From Strigamia acuminata (taxonomy: Eukaryota > Arthropoda > Chilopoda > Geophilomorpha > Linotaeniidae): 64,000 bases of DNA. The stretch is from positions 3,041,087-3,105,086 of the forward strand of contig OX442314.1 of assembly GCA_949358305.1 (NCBI GenBank), read 5' to 3'. This document shows, piece after piece, positions 1-10,939 of the stretch (position 1 is its first letter; every line of letters begins with the position of its first letter). The notes below the pieces were generated by a model that was not told where the DNA came from, searched no databases, and was given only the letters and a program-made list of their open reading frames with translations. Position numbers and translations under genes: made by a program.

Positions 1-273
1 GTCGGGCGGAATGGCCGCGTCGTGGAACACCGTCAAGCCCAGGTTGCGCGCATCGTGCACTTGGCTCACGAATTTCTCGTTCCAAACGGGCCGGATCGTC
101 TTGGGCTTCGTCGTCGACCTGTCGATGTGGATCTCGTCCACGTCGATCGTCACGTACGGGTCGATCAGCTGCTGCTGCAGCTTGCTTCCGCCGACGCTGT
201 GTCGCGTGGCGAAATCCGTCGGCCTCAGGTCCGTCGCTTCGCAGATCTTCACTTTGAGCGACCCCGTGAACAT
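1..273 (-). CDS. Novel-type protein kinase C (PKC-epsilon-like), N-terminal C2 exon, partial
   Basis: The minus strand is open from an ATG at 273 to the window edge (91 codons). The translation begins [20 protein letters not shown] and continues with [16 protein letters not shown], a T-K-P-K-T run, PVWNEKF and LTVFHDA. This order matches the N-terminal C2 domain of novel PKCs (PKC epsilon/eta, fly Pkc98E), a lipid-signalling serine/threonine kinase whose C2 domain helps membrane and scaffold targeting. Only the C2 start is in the window; C1 and kinase domains would lie to the left. No intron is seen. The gene is divergent from the aldo-keto reductase at 605. Confidence in the family is high; the exact paralogue is inferred. 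Confidence 0.85.
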   Translation of the reverse strand, partial: MFTGSLKVKICEATDLRPTDFATRHSVGGSKLQQQLIDPYVTIDVDEIHIDRSTTKPKTIRPVWNEKFVSQVHDARNLGLTVFHDAAIPPD

Positions 274-604
274 TGCAACGAGCGCCGTTCATCCGTTCAT
301 CCCGACCACGACCACGGCCGCGAGAGACACGCACGAGACACGAGAGCGAGCGAGAATTCGCGACCGACGTTTAGTCGTTAATGGTTGGTGATTAAAACGA
401 CCCGGGAGAGGTTACGTGGTCAATCGGTCGGGTAGAATTAAATATTCACGTCGGCCGACTGCTTTTTTTCCCTTTTTCTCTTTTCTTTCGGGCTCGAATC
501 TCCGTTTCCCGTCGCCCGATCGATCCTCGCGCCACCTCGCGACGAATCTTCCAATCTCAGTAATTATTCCATATTTCAATATTTTCGTTTCGTTTGATTT
601 CGTA
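274..604. promoter_or_regulatory. Probable bidirectional promoter between PKC-like and AKR-like genes
   Basis: 331 bp separate two divergent ATGs. The stretch near the PKC start is CpG-rich and purine-biased (cacgagacacgagagcgag); towards the AKR it is T-rich. No clear TATA box was seen. The assignment rests on the head-to-head gene arrangement only. Confidence 0.4.
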
Positions 605-2048
605 ATGTCTAAATCTCTAGTGGAATTCAGGGGCGGCGAAAAAATCCCGTTGTTCGCCATGGGTACTTCGCAAGTAATTTTATTTTTTAAAAAAGATTTA
701 AATTTATTTTGATTTTGATTTTGATTTTTAGGGCTCGCCGAGAGAAATCGGCATTTTGCTCGATTTCGCCCTCACGATGGGTCAGCGCCACTTCGACGTA
801 GTGGCGGCGCCCGAAATCGAAACGATGGTAGGACAAGTGCTGAGCAATTGGCTGCTCTCGGGCAGAATCCGGCGCCAGGAGATCTACGTGACGGCCAAAC
901 TTCCGCCGTGCGCGATGAAATCGTCGCGCGTCAAGCGATCGCTGCTGAAATCCTTGCTGAATCTCGGGTTGAACTACGTGGATTCGTTCGTGATTTCGTC
1001 TCCGAGCGGGCAGCTGTCGGAGATCTGGACGGCGATGGAGGAGACGGAGGAGGAAGGATTGACCCGCGCACTAGGCGTCGCGCACTTCAGCCTGCAGCAG
1101 CTGCAGAAGGTGCGGGATGGGGCGAGGATGAAGCCGCAGATAGTGCACACGGAGTTCCATCCGTTTCTGCAGGAGAAGGCGCTGATGGATTACTGCAAGG
1201 CGAATAAGATACAGGTGGTGGCGGTGGTTCCGCACTCGTTTACGGACCACCAGACGGTTGATTTCCAGAATCCGCTGATGGAGAATAAGGTTTTGCAGTC
1301 GATGACGAAGGCCGGGCGGAATGTGGAGCAGGTTTTGTTTAAGTGGTTGCAGCAGAAACGGTGCGTTATTTTGTGCGAGAATGTGTCGATTTTGCACCTC
1401 ACCAAGTGTCTTCAGGTTTAGTTATTATTGATTATTAATGATGATTTGGAATGATTTTTTTGGGGGGGTTTTTCTTGGTTTTTTTTTATTTTTAATTTTT
1501 TTTGGTTTTTGTTAATTTTTTGGATTTTTTGGTTTTTTTAAATTATTTTTTGGATTTTTGTTTTTTTTAAATTAATTTTTTGGATTTTTGGTTTTTTAAA
1601 TTAATTTTTTTGTTTTTTTTTTTTAAATTAATTTTTTGGTTTTTTAAATTAATTTTTTGGTTCTTTATAAATTTTTTTGTTTTTTTTTGGTTTTTTTATT
1701 AATTGTTTTTGGTTTTTTTGGTTTTTGTTATTAAATTTTTTGGTTTTTTTTTATTTTTAAAATTTTTTTTGGTTTTTTTGGTTTTTTTTTATTAATTTTT
1801 TTTGGTTTTTTTGGTTTTTTTTATTAATTTTTTTGGTTTTTTGGGTTTTTATAATTTTTTTTGGTTTTCTTATTAAGGTTTTTGTTTTATTTTGGTTTTT
1901 ATAATTAATTTTTTTGGTTTTTTTTTGGTTTTTTTGGTTTTTTCAGATTTTTAATTTTGAACTCAGCGCGGATCAAATTAAAGCAATCGATAGATTGGAT
2001 GCGGACCGGAGATTTTACATTCAGCCGTGTATGGAAACAAATTTCTGA
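605..2048 (+). CDS. Aldo-keto reductase family protein, probable pseudoenzyme (3 exons)
   Basis: Exons 605-673, 732-1415 and 1947-2048 join in frame with GT-AG introns to 284 residues. Family landmarks are visible: GGEKIPLFAMGT at the start, GQRHFD, EIYVTAKL, ALGVAHF, a helix with QLQKV, EFHPFLQ, and a typical C-terminal segment (FNFELSADQIKAIDRL) supplied by exon 3. Aligned to AKR1B1 with a constant offset of 2, catalytic Asp (D45) and Lys (K79) are kept, but catalytic Tyr is Pro (P50) and catalytic His is Ser (S112). The NADPH-binding strand that normally reads IPKS reads ILCEN, and the nicotinamide-stacking Tyr is also gone. The family normally reduces carbonyls with NADPH; this protein probably does not. 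No internal stop or frameshift is seen, so it looks maintained. Intron 2 (531 bp) is almost pure T-rich low complexity. An AATAAA lies just after the stop. Confidence 0.8.
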
Positions 2049-2094
2049 ATGAATAAAAATATATTTTATAAAAGTGTGTGGTGTGAATTTTCTA

Positions 2095-2460
2095 GCCAAA
2101 AAAATGAATATTTGGTCTAAAAAATGAATATTTGGTCTAAAAAATGAATATTTGGTCTAAAAAATGAATATTTGGTCTAAAAAATGAATATTTGGTCTAA
2201 AAAATGAATATTTGGTCTAAAAAATAAATTTTATGTCTAAAAAAATGCATATTTGGTCTAAAAAATGCATATTTGGTCTAAAAAATGAATTTTATGTCTA
2301 AAAAAATGCACATTTGGTCTAAAAAATGAATTTTATGTCTAAAAAAATGCATATTTGGTCTAAAAAATGAATTTTATGTCTAAAAAAATGCATATTTGGT
2401 CTAAAAAATGAATTTTATGTCTAAAAAAATGCATATTTGGTCTAAAAAATAAATTTTATA
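2095..2460. repeat. 20-bp minisatellite downstream of the AKR-like gene
   Basis: About 17 tandem copies of a roughly 20-bp unit, ctaaaaaatgaatatttggt, drifting to a variant with aattttatgt. Each unit carries an A6 tract and a T-rich tract about 10 bp apart. It fills the spacer between the convergent AKR-like and RRM genes. Confidence 0.9.
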
Positions 2461-2631
2461 TCTTTCGTACAAAACCAAATAAATAAATAATTCCATTTGA
2501 AAATCTTTTCTCTTTTAATTCCAACGAGAATAATAATAATAATATTAATAATAATAATAATAATAAAACTAGACTTAACGTTTACAAATAAAAATAATTA
2601 ACTAATACATGAATAAACTCTAAACATAAAA

Positions 2632-3278
2632 CTATTGGTTGTCGGCCGTGACCGCATAGGTCGGCTCGATCGCTTCGGTCGGAAACCTCAAATCGGGCGG
2701 AGATCGTCGAGCGCTCGCCGTAGCAAACTCGCCAGACAATCTCTTCCCGTACGGCAGCCGTCGTTCGTACAAATACGACGGCGGCGGCAACGGACGACCG
2801 TACGGATCCATGTACGGCTTCACGTACTCCCTGCCAGCGTAATAACGATCCCGGAAAACTGGCGGAGGCGGCGGCGGTGGCGGCGGCGGCGGATACGGCG
2901 GGAACGGCTGGTAATAGTCACACGTGTATCGGCTCATCCAATTGTAGGTCCCCATCATTCCTCCCCGCCCGCGATACCCGACTCCCTTTGCGCGCACTGT
3001 GCTCGTCGATTGTTCCACGCTAATCCGCGAGCCGAGGAAAATGAAGTTATTCAGCCCCAGAATCGCCGCTTGCGCCTCTTCTTCCGTCGTCATGTGCTGA
3101 AAAAAGGCAAATCCATATCCAAATCCACCATATAAATAAAATTAAATCCTACCACAAACGCATAGTTCTTGATTATGTCGCATTCCTTGACGGAGCCGAA
3201 CTTTGAGAAGAGTTCCTGCAGATCGGCCGGACTGCAACCGGGAGGAAGGTGGCCCACGAATATCTTTGTTTTCTGCAT
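2632..3278 (-). CDS. Single-RRM RNA-binding protein, RBM4/Lark-like (2 exons)
   Basis: Exon 1 runs 3278 to 3153 and exon 2 runs 3096 to 2632; the 56-bp intron splits the RRM at a phase-0 site. The joined 196-residue protein starts with an RRM: RNP2 is KIFVGHL and RNP1 is KNYAFVHM, ending near GSRISVEQSTS. The RRM resembles the first RRM of RBM4/Lark/coactivator-activator proteins. The tail is low-complexity: RGRGG, then a Tyr/Pro region with an 11-proline run, then Arg/Tyr/Pro-rich sequence. RBM4/Lark proteins normally have two RRMs and a CCHC knuckle; only one RRM is present here and no knuckle. The likely role is nuclear mRNA processing or translation control. It is divergent from ADSS at 3818. 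Confidence 0.8.
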
Positions 3279-3817
3279 GGCGGAAGCGCACTATTTTTTG
3301 GGACATTTTTTTTTGTTGAAAAATATCAATTTATTCGTCTTAGATTTAACTATTCGATCTCACCAACGCCATTTCGCAATAATATTCAATCTCGACGTCT
3401 TTTTTTAGTGTTTTTTCGCTTTGTTACGTTGTTTTTATCGCTCGAAACTCGAATTGACGAACTATTTTTTTAAGTTATTACAATTTTGTCGCGTATATTT
3501 CTGTTATTTCTTCATCGCGGGGTATTCGGGATAATTAATTCATGATGAATACCGGATGAGAGAATTCATTGGGAATAAGGGAGATGCTTTTCTCCCCATC
3601 CTATCCACGCAAATTCCGAAAAACGAGTCCTGCTCGTCGAACTGGCGCACGCAAGACGCAACAATGTCCGCCGTCGCGGCGCGTGCTCGCCGGCGCCGCA
3701 CGCGCCGCAACCGATTTTCGCGCCACTTGAGGGGGAGGGTTCTAAAATAAAACGAAAAACGCGCTCCAGATGGCGTTACGAGTCAAAGAGACGATTCCAG
3801 TGTCTTTCTAACTAGTA
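3279..3817. promoter_or_regulatory. Bidirectional promoter region between RRM gene and ADSS
   Basis: The 539 bp between divergent start codons hold a T-rich half next to the RRM gene and a CpG-rich core at about 3660-3720 (gcgcgtgctcgccggcgccg). Such a CpG-rich block fits a housekeeping shared promoter. No TATA box was identified. Confidence 0.45.
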
Positions 3818-6800
3818 ATGGCGACGACCGATGAATTTCTCTCGCTGAACGGAGCCGTGCCGACCGAGGTAGAAGCGGCGCCCGGCGCGAAAGAAACGAG
3901 TGCGGGTTCGGTCAAGGTTGTGCTCGGCGCGCAATGGGGCGACGAGGGAAAAGGCAAAATCGTGGATCTTCTCGCCGCGACGGCCGACGTCGTTTGCCGG
4001 TGCCAAGTTAGTGATTTCTGTCGCGTTTTTTTACAATATTTAATTTATTTTATTGAGTTTTGATGGTTTATATTCGCAGGGTGGAAACAACGCGGGCCAC
4101 ACGGTCGTGGTGAATAATAAGACGTACGATTTCCATCTTTTGCCGAGCGGAGTGATCAACCCGAGTTGCATCTCGGTCATCGGTGAGTTGGCCCAATGGA
4201 ATTTGTCGTTGGTTTCTATTGATATTTATTTGATATTTATCCCAGGTAACGGCGTGGTTATTCACGTTCCGGGCCTTTTTGACGAGATCGAGAAGAATGA
4301 AGCGAAGGGATTGAGTAATATGAAGGATCGCTTGTTGATTTCGGATCGAGCGCACTTGGTGTTTGATTTGCACCAACAAGCCGATAGTCAGCAGGAGTTG
4401 GAAAAGGGGAAAAAAAGGTAGTGATTTAGGCAGGTGCGGATCCAGAAATTAGACAAGGGGGTGGCCATTTTTGCGACAATTTTTCACAATACATTAAACG
4501 TACAAAAACATCTAAAAATAGATATTTTTGATTAAATAATGGATTTTTTGATCAAAAATGGACGTTTTTGATCAAAATGGATGTTCTGAAAAAGAATGGA
4601 AATGTTTTTGATGGAAAAATTGATGTTTTTGATCAAAAAAGGATTGCTTTTCGTCGAAAAAAAGATATTTTTGATTAAATAAATAAATTTTTAATCAAAA
4701 AGAGACATTTTTTGACCAAAAATGTCTCTTTTTGATCAAAAATTTATTTCTTTAATCAAAAAGAGACATTTTTGGTCGTAAATCACTCGCTTTACGATTC
4801 GATGCACTTGTCGAACCAACACCTGAGCCGAATTCCACAACTGCAATAGAGAATAAAAATAAAAATAGAAAAATAGAAAAAAGAAAAATAAATCAATGAT
4901 CAAAAAGAGACGTTTTTGGTCAAAAAGAGAAGTTTTTGGTTAAAAAGAGACGTTTTTGGTCAAAAAGAGACGTTTTTGGTCAAAAAGAGACGTTTTTGGT
5001 CAAAAAGAGACGTTTTTGGTCAAAAAGAGACGTTTTTGGTCAAAAAGAGACGTTTTTGGTCAAAAAGACGTTTTTCGTCAAAAAGAGAAGCTTTTGGTTA
5101 AAAAGAGACATTTTTGGTCAAAAAGAGACGTTTTTGGTCAAAAAGAGACGTTTTTAGTCAAAAATAGACATTTTTGATCAAAAAATAAAAATCCTCTTGC
5201 AGAGTTGCTTTTCTAAATGTTCTATCGTACTTTTTCTGTGTTGTTTGACACAGTAGTGACGAATTTAAAAAAAAAAAGGTTGATTCCACCATTTTTAAAT
5301 TCAAAACAGAAAGTTGATTCCACCATTTTTAATTTCAAAACAGAAAGTTGATTCCACCATTTTTAATTTCAAAACAGAAAGTTGATACAATGGTTCAAAT
5401 TGCGCATGTGCAAAATTCGATTTTGGGAAAATTTTTGGTCATCCAAAGTTGTAGGCACCTTTGTGAAAAACCGATTACAAAAATTTGATTATCTAATCAG
5501 TTTTTGACTTTGAACGAGTTGATTCTAGCAAATCTTGAGCAAGTTCTGTTGATTGCAGGACTAGTTTGTCGGTAATATCTTATCACGAAATGAATGTTTT
5601 TAGAGTACTCGTTTAGTGATAAGAAATCATTCAGATAAACTTAAGATTTTGCCAAAAAGTTTACCATTCAGATCTATTGAATATCAAATTGGCCGACACG
5701 TAAACAAGTTGAAATCGAGGTCGAAATCCAATGAATCAATCCCAAACGAGGAGTATGAGAATCGGTTTTTCAATAAATCTAGAGAGTTGATTTTTTGATT
5801 CGAAATTGAATGTGCAAAAAAATTAATTTTTTAGTCTGAAAAATTAATTTTTCGTCCAAAAGTTGAATTTTTCGTCCAAAAGATGAATTTTTCGTCCGAA
5901 TAATGAAATTTTTAGTCCGAAAAATAAAATTTTTAGTCCAAAAAATGAAATTTTTAGTCCAAAAAATGAAATTTTTAGTACAAAAAATGAAATTTTTAGT
6001 TATAAAAACGAATTTTTAGTCCGAAAAACAAATTTTTAGTCAAAAATTAATTTTCAGTCCGAAAAACGAATTTTTAGTCAAAAAAATTAATTTTTAGTTC
6101 GAAAAACGAATTTTTAGTCCAAAAAAATTAATTTTCAGTCCGAAAAACGAATTTTCATTCCGAAAAACGAATTTTCAGTCCGAAAAACGAATTTTCAGTC
6201 CGAAAAACGAATTTTCAGTCCGAAAAACAAATTTTTAGTCAAAAATTAATTTTCAGTCCGAAAAACGAATTTTTAGTCAAAAAAATTAATTTTTAGTTCG
6301 AAAAACGAATTTTTAGTCCAAAAAAATTAATTTTCAGTCCGAAAAACGAATTTTCATTCCGAAAAACGAATTTTCAGTCCGAAAAACGAATTTTCAGTCC
6401 GAAAAACGAATTTTCAGTCCGAAAAACAAATTTTTAGTCAAAAATTAATTTTCAGTCCGAAAAACGAATTTTAAGTCAAAAAAATTAATTTTCAGTCCGA
6501 AAAATGAATTTTCAGTCCGAAAAATGAATTTTCAGTCCGAAAAACAAATTCTTAGTCAAAAAAATTAATTTTCAGTCCGAAAAACGAATTTTCAGTCCGA
6601 AAAACGAATTTTCAGTCCGATAAACGAATTTTCAGTCCGATAAACGAATTTTCAGTCCGAAAAACGAATTTTTAGTCAAAAAAATGAATTTTCAGTCCGA
6701 AAAATTAATTTTCAGTCCGAAAAACGAATTTTTAGTTAAAAAAATTAATTTTCAGTCCGAAAAACGAATTTTCAGTCCAAAAAAACAAATTATTAGTCAA

Positions 6801-9744
6801 AAAAATTAATTTTTAGTCCGAAAAACGAATTTTTAGTCCGAAAAACAAATTTTTAGTCAAAAAAATTAATTTTTAGTCCGAAAAACAAATTTTTAGTCAA
6901 AAAAATTAATTTTTAGTCCGAAAAACTAATTTTCAGTCCGAAAAACGAATTTTCAGTCCGAAAAACGAATTTTCAGTCCGAAAAACGAATTTTCAGTCCG
7001 AAAAACGAATTTTCAGTCCGAAAAAATTAATTTTTATCCGAAAAACGAATTTTCAGTCCAAAAAACAAATTTTCAGCCTAAATAATAGGTGCGTTCACTT
7101 TGCGAAAGGAAAGGAGAATCTTTCCTTTTCTTCCTTTTGCATAAGGAAGAAAAGGTGCTTTAGAATGAACGCACTAATTTGTTCTTACTTTCCTTTTGCT
7201 TGTGGATGTTAATCAGATCACAGGATCATATCCAATTAAAAAAAAACGAATGTTTTAACGATTAAAACAACGTTTTGACAGTTAAAACGTTCGTGTTGAC
7301 GGTAAAAACGTTCGTGTTGACAGTTAAAACGTTCGTGTTGACGATAAAAACGTTCGTGTTGAAGGTAAAAACGTTTGTTTTAAAGGAAAAAACGTTCGTT
7401 TTAAAGATAAAAACGTTCGTTTTAAAGGTAAAAATGTTTGTTTTGACGGTAAAAGCAAATACTTTAACCTAGTTGGATATGTTGTCCTAAATTTTATCAG
7501 TACATTTGTCTTGATTGCAAAATGATTAATGCGCATGTGCAGATCGCGAAAGGAAAGTGAAAGGAAGAAAAGTAACCGGATTGCTTCCTTTGGCTAAAGT
7601 GACTTTGGCCACTTTCCTTTCGGAAAAAATGACGATTTTGACGTCACTTCCGGTGGCGAAAGTAACGAAAGGAAAGATTCTTCTTTCCTTTCGCAAATTG
7701 AACGCACCTAATGATTTAATCGTCTTAAAAAGTAAAATACATGAGCACCCCTCTTCTGCATCCGCCCCTGAACACCGGCTTCTAACCTTAACAATCCAAT
7801 AACAAATTGCAGCTTAGGAACCACGAAAAAGGGCATCGGACCGGCCTATTCGTCCAAGGCCACTCGCAACGGACTGCGGATAGGCGATCTAATCGGAGAT
7901 TTCGACAAATTTTCAGAAAAGTAAAACCAAAATACATTTCAACATTTCCAAATTTAATTTATTGTTTAAATCATTGCCAGGTATCGTCATTTGGTGGAAT
8001 CGTACAAACGCATGTTTCCGACGCTCGAGGTGAACGCCGAAGCCGAACTGCAACTATATAAAGTACATAAGTCGGGCGAATAGCCGAATAATAGCTGGGC
8101 GTTGATGATCGGGGTACATCACGGGGGGTTGGTGGGTATTTTGACATTAGGACTACGCCAACAGGGTGAGGCCGATGGTGGCGGACACGGTCGACTACCT
8201 GCACGAGGCGATCGGCCAGAACAAGAACATCATTGTGGAGGGCGCGAACGCCGCCATGCTCGACATCGATTTCGGCACTTACCCGTACGTGACGTCGTCC
8301 AATTGCAGCATCGGCGGAGTGTGCACCGGCTTGGGCATCCCGCCGAAGAGCATCGGCGAGGTGTACGGCATCGTCAAGGCCTACACCACCCGCGTCGGCG
8401 ACGGACCCTTCCCCACCGAGCAGATTAACGTAAGGCGGCAAAGTGTATTTTACATGTAATGATAAAATTAGGATGATTGTGTTTTTAAATGTACGTTTTG
8501 TATTTTTAACTGAGAATTGAATATTTGAGGTAGAAATTGCATTTTCGGTGCGGAAATTGCATTTTTGGCACGGAAATTGCATTTTTTGGTGCGGAAATTG
8601 CATTTTTGGCACGAAATTTGTATTTTTTGGCACGGAAATTGCATTTTTTGGTGCGAAAATTGCATTTTGGTGTGAAAGGTTGCATTTTTCGTACGAAAGG
8701 TTGCATTTTTCGTGCGAAAATGGCATTTTTGGAGGAAAAAATGCATTTTGGTGTGAAAGGTTGCATTTTTGGCACAAAATCTGTATTTTTTGGCACGAAA
8801 AATGCATTTTTTGCCACGGAATTTGCAATTTTTGCCACGAAAGAAACGTTTAATATTATTTAAACGTATTAATAAAACTATAATAATTGTTTTGTATTGT
8901 TTTCTTTTCTTTTAGCAAATCGGCGAGGATCTGCAAACGAGAGGCGGCGAGATCGGAGTGACTACTCGTCGGAAACGTCGATGCGGCTGGCTGGATTTGG
9001 TCGTGCTGCGACACACCAACATGATCAACGGATACACGTCGTGAGTTTTAATAAATCTCCGACACGTTAGGAATTAGGATTAATCTTGACTGACTTAATG
9101 AAATAATTTAATCGCAGAATCGCTATCACCAAACTCGACATTTTAGACGTGTTTGAAGAGATCAAAATCGGAATCGCCTACAAGAAAGACGGACGAAAAC
9201 TACGATGTTTTCCCGGTTTGCCAATTTGATTTAGTTTGAAATTTTAAAAATTTATTCTAAATTTTGTTAATTTGTTCTATTTTTTAAAAAAAAAATTAGT
9301 AATTTTTATAAATTTTTTTTTAATTTTTTAAAACATTTTGTAGTGTTTTAAAAAATTTTTAATTTTTTTTTTATTTTTGTTGATTTTAAAAATGTTTTGA
9401 ATTGTTGTAAACAAAATTTTCAAAATTTTTAAATTTTGGAATTTTTGATTCGATTTTTTTAAATTTTGTTAATTTTTTCGTTATTTTTGTTGATTTTTTA
9501 AATTTTTTTAAATTTTATTTTACTTTTTTGGTATTTTTCAGCCGATCTGGATCTATTGGCTTCGGTCGAAGTGGAGTACTTGATCCTGCCCGGGTGGAAA
9601 GCGTCGACGCAGGACGTTCGCAAATTTCAGGATCTGCCGCTCAACGCACAAAACTACGTGAAAACGATCGAAAAGATGTTGCAAGTGCCTGTCAAATGGG
9701 TAGGCGTGGGTCAATCGCGCGACTCCATCATTCACATGTTTTGA
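3818..9744 (+). CDS. ADSS: Adenylosuccinate synthetase, complete (9 exons)
   Basis: Catalyses the GTP-dependent joining of IMP and aspartate to adenylosuccinate, the first committed step to AMP, in the cytosol. Exons 3818-4006, 4080-4182, 4246-4417, 7813-7920, 7981-8062, 8151-8429, 8916-9040, 9118-9215 and 9542-9744 join in frame with GT-AG introns to 452 residues, the usual length. Signatures include the P-loop-like [14 protein letters not shown], the catalytic [10 protein letters not shown] block, [34 protein letters not shown], and the C-terminal LPGWK and [11 protein letters not shown]. No stop or frameshift is seen. The start gives a short variable N-terminus before [13 protein letters not shown]. 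Intron 3 is unusually long (3395 bp) and consists almost wholly of minisatellites plus a MITE; intron 6 holds another minisatellite, whereas the other introns are short. Confidence 0.95.
4500..4790. repeat. Degenerate A/T-tract repeats in ADSS intron 3
   Basis: Loose repeats built from gtttttgatcaaaaa-type units, about 20-30 bp apart, with direct and inverted copies (aaaaagagacattttt and its complement). They grade into the regular array downstream. Confidence 0.6.
4902..5180. repeat. 20-bp minisatellite in ADSS intron 3
   Basis: About 14 nearly perfect copies of tttttggtcaaaaagagacg. The unit is exactly 20 bp with a T5 tract and an A5 tract about 10 bp apart. The array is open in several frames, which creates spurious Lys/Arg/Phe/Trp-rich ORFs. 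Confidence 0.95.
5268..5395. repeat. 34-bp tandem repeat in ADSS intron 3
   Basis: About three copies of a 34-bp unit containing aaagttgattccaccatttt and a following aaattcaaaacag segment, with small changes between copies. Confidence 0.8.
5815..7080. repeat. Long 20-bp minisatellite in ADSS intron 3
   Basis: Roughly 60 copies of a 20-bp unit with consensus cagtccgaaaaacgaatttt and variants carrying aaaaattaatttttagtcc. A higher-order repeat is visible: blocks starting at about 6035 and 6235 repeat the same succession of variants. Each unit has an A5 tract and a T4-5 tract about 10 bp apart. Confidence 0.95.
7088..7708. mobile_element. MITE with GGTGCGTTCA terminal inverted repeats in ADSS intron 3
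   Basis: The left end ggtgcgttcactttgcgaaa is mirrored at the right end (tttcgcaaattgaacgcacc); the inverted repeats run about 45 bp and are rich in aaggaaag. Both ends abut the dinucleotide TA (7086-7087 and 7709-7710), a plausible target duplication. The termini resemble those of the inner Harbinger element at 51285 (GGTGCATTCAAAGT, also flanked by TA), so this is probably a non-autonomous relative. No transposase ORF is present. The interior includes a 20-bp minisatellite. Confidence 0.7.
7262..7460. repeat. 20-bp minisatellite inside the intron-3 MITE
   Basis: About 10 copies of aaaacgttcgtgttgacggt and close variants (for example aaaacgttcgttttaaaggt), period 20 bp. Confidence 0.85.
8525..8850. 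repeat. About 20-bp minisatellite in ADSS intron 6
   Basis: About 15 copies of a 20-21 bp unit of type gcattttttggtgcggaaatt and gcatttttcgtacgaaaggt. A similar unit family recurs at 15120-15540 in another gene neighbourhood. Confidence 0.9.
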
Positions 9745-10380
9745 TCAAATGTCGTACGTACTCGATGTTTATTTTTAACTATCGATTCGGTCATTAACGC
9801 TAGTAGTATATACATATATATAAAAAATAATCGTCATTTGTGTATAAAAATTTAATAATATTAAAAAGAGAGTCGAATCGATGCGGTATTTTCGAAAAAA
9901 CAAACGACTAAACGAATTTCTTTATTTCAAAATCGATTAAAATTGGACCAAATGAGTAATGACACCTAACACTTTTTTATTGGTGTTTCAAATCGTCGAC
10001 AGAGTGCGTCACTACCGCACGATTTTTTCGTGACTGCAGTGACCATGTCAAAAAAAACATTAATGAACGTATTTTTTCTTTACAATTTAAAAAAAAGAAA
10101 CAAAACACACAAACATTCAAGCCTTTTAAAAGAAAAACAACGCCATTTCGGATCGTCCCATGCAAATCAAATAAAATTGATAAGATGTGAAGTGCTAATC
10201 ATGTAAATAATCATAAAGTCAAATTTCATATCGAGTTCACCGTCATTTATTCGGAATTTAAACTTAAAACTGATAAGTGAAATAGAATTTCTTTTCTTGT
10301 ACACGACGACTAATCATATTAATCAATCAATCCATCGATTTCGAAGAACAAACAATGAAAAAAATTGATTTTATTTTGTG
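9745..10380. other. ADSS 3' flank without a recognisable gene
   Basis: AT-rich sequence with the likely ADSS 3' UTR in the first 100 bp. Short ORFs here have no recognisable family features. Nothing else was identified. Confidence 0.5.
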
Positions 10381-10434
10381 TTCACAAACTTGGATGATAA
10401 AGAGAAAAACGAATTCGACGACGAGTTGACTCGC

Positions 10435-10924
10435 TTATTCCGATGGCCCGGGCGGTGGTCCGGGCGGTGGCCCGGGCGGAGGCCAGGAAAGAGGCCACGG
10501 CGGAGGCCAGGCGGGAAGCCAGGCGGGAGGTCCGGGCGGATTCCCGGGCGGATTCCACGGCAGATTCCACGGCATATTCCACGACGGATTCCACGACGGA
10601 TTCCACGGCAGATTCCACGACGGATTCCACGACGCAGGTTGTACGGGTTGGATGATGGCGTTAGCATTGGCGGCCGATGGTTGGGGTTGGGCTTGCTGGG
10701 TGGCGATTTGACCCCCGTTGACCATGGGCATGAAGCCCTGCGCGTACTGTTGCTGGGCCTGCACGGCTGCACGGCCGCGAACGGCGTTTTCGTCGGATCG
10801 GGTCGGATCGGGTCGGATCGGGTCGATTTGACCTCGCTCGTTGACCATAGACGTTTTGGTCGGGTCGTGGCCCAGCTCAATTTCAGTCAGGCGCTTCTCT
10901 TCCTTGTCTTTTTTGTATTCTAGA
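10435..10924 (-). CDS. Unrecognised W/P/N-rich terminal exon, partial gene
   Basis: On the minus strand a polypyrimidine-AG (ttcaatttctag) precedes an open stretch starting EYKKDKEEKRLTEIELGHDP. It continues with a Gln/Ala part (QAQQQYAQGFMPMVNGG) and ends in short repeats of PSWN, PWN and then PPGPPP before a stop. The repeats reflect a 15-bp-type DNA repeat. No domain is recognised and no upstream exon was found within 2 kb. The plus strand is also open through the repeat, but its product is an Arg/Pro-rich repeat without coding character outside it. The minus reading is preferred because the non-repetitive part has varied, hydrophilic composition and an acceptor site. Confidence 0.35.
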
Positions 10925-10939
10925 AATTGAATCACACTT

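Noticed and set aside
4916-5177. Overlapping plus-strand ORFs rich in Lys, Arg, Phe and Trp
   Set aside because: They are translations of the 20-bp intronic minisatellite in different frames.
8102-8428. 108-codon Arg/His-rich plus-strand ORF
   Set aside because: Off-frame shadow of ADSS exon 6.
10378-10923. 181-codon plus-strand ORF with Arg-Ile-Pro repeats
   Set aside because: Shadow of the repeat; the non-repetitive part looks coding only on the minus strand, and even that is uncertain.
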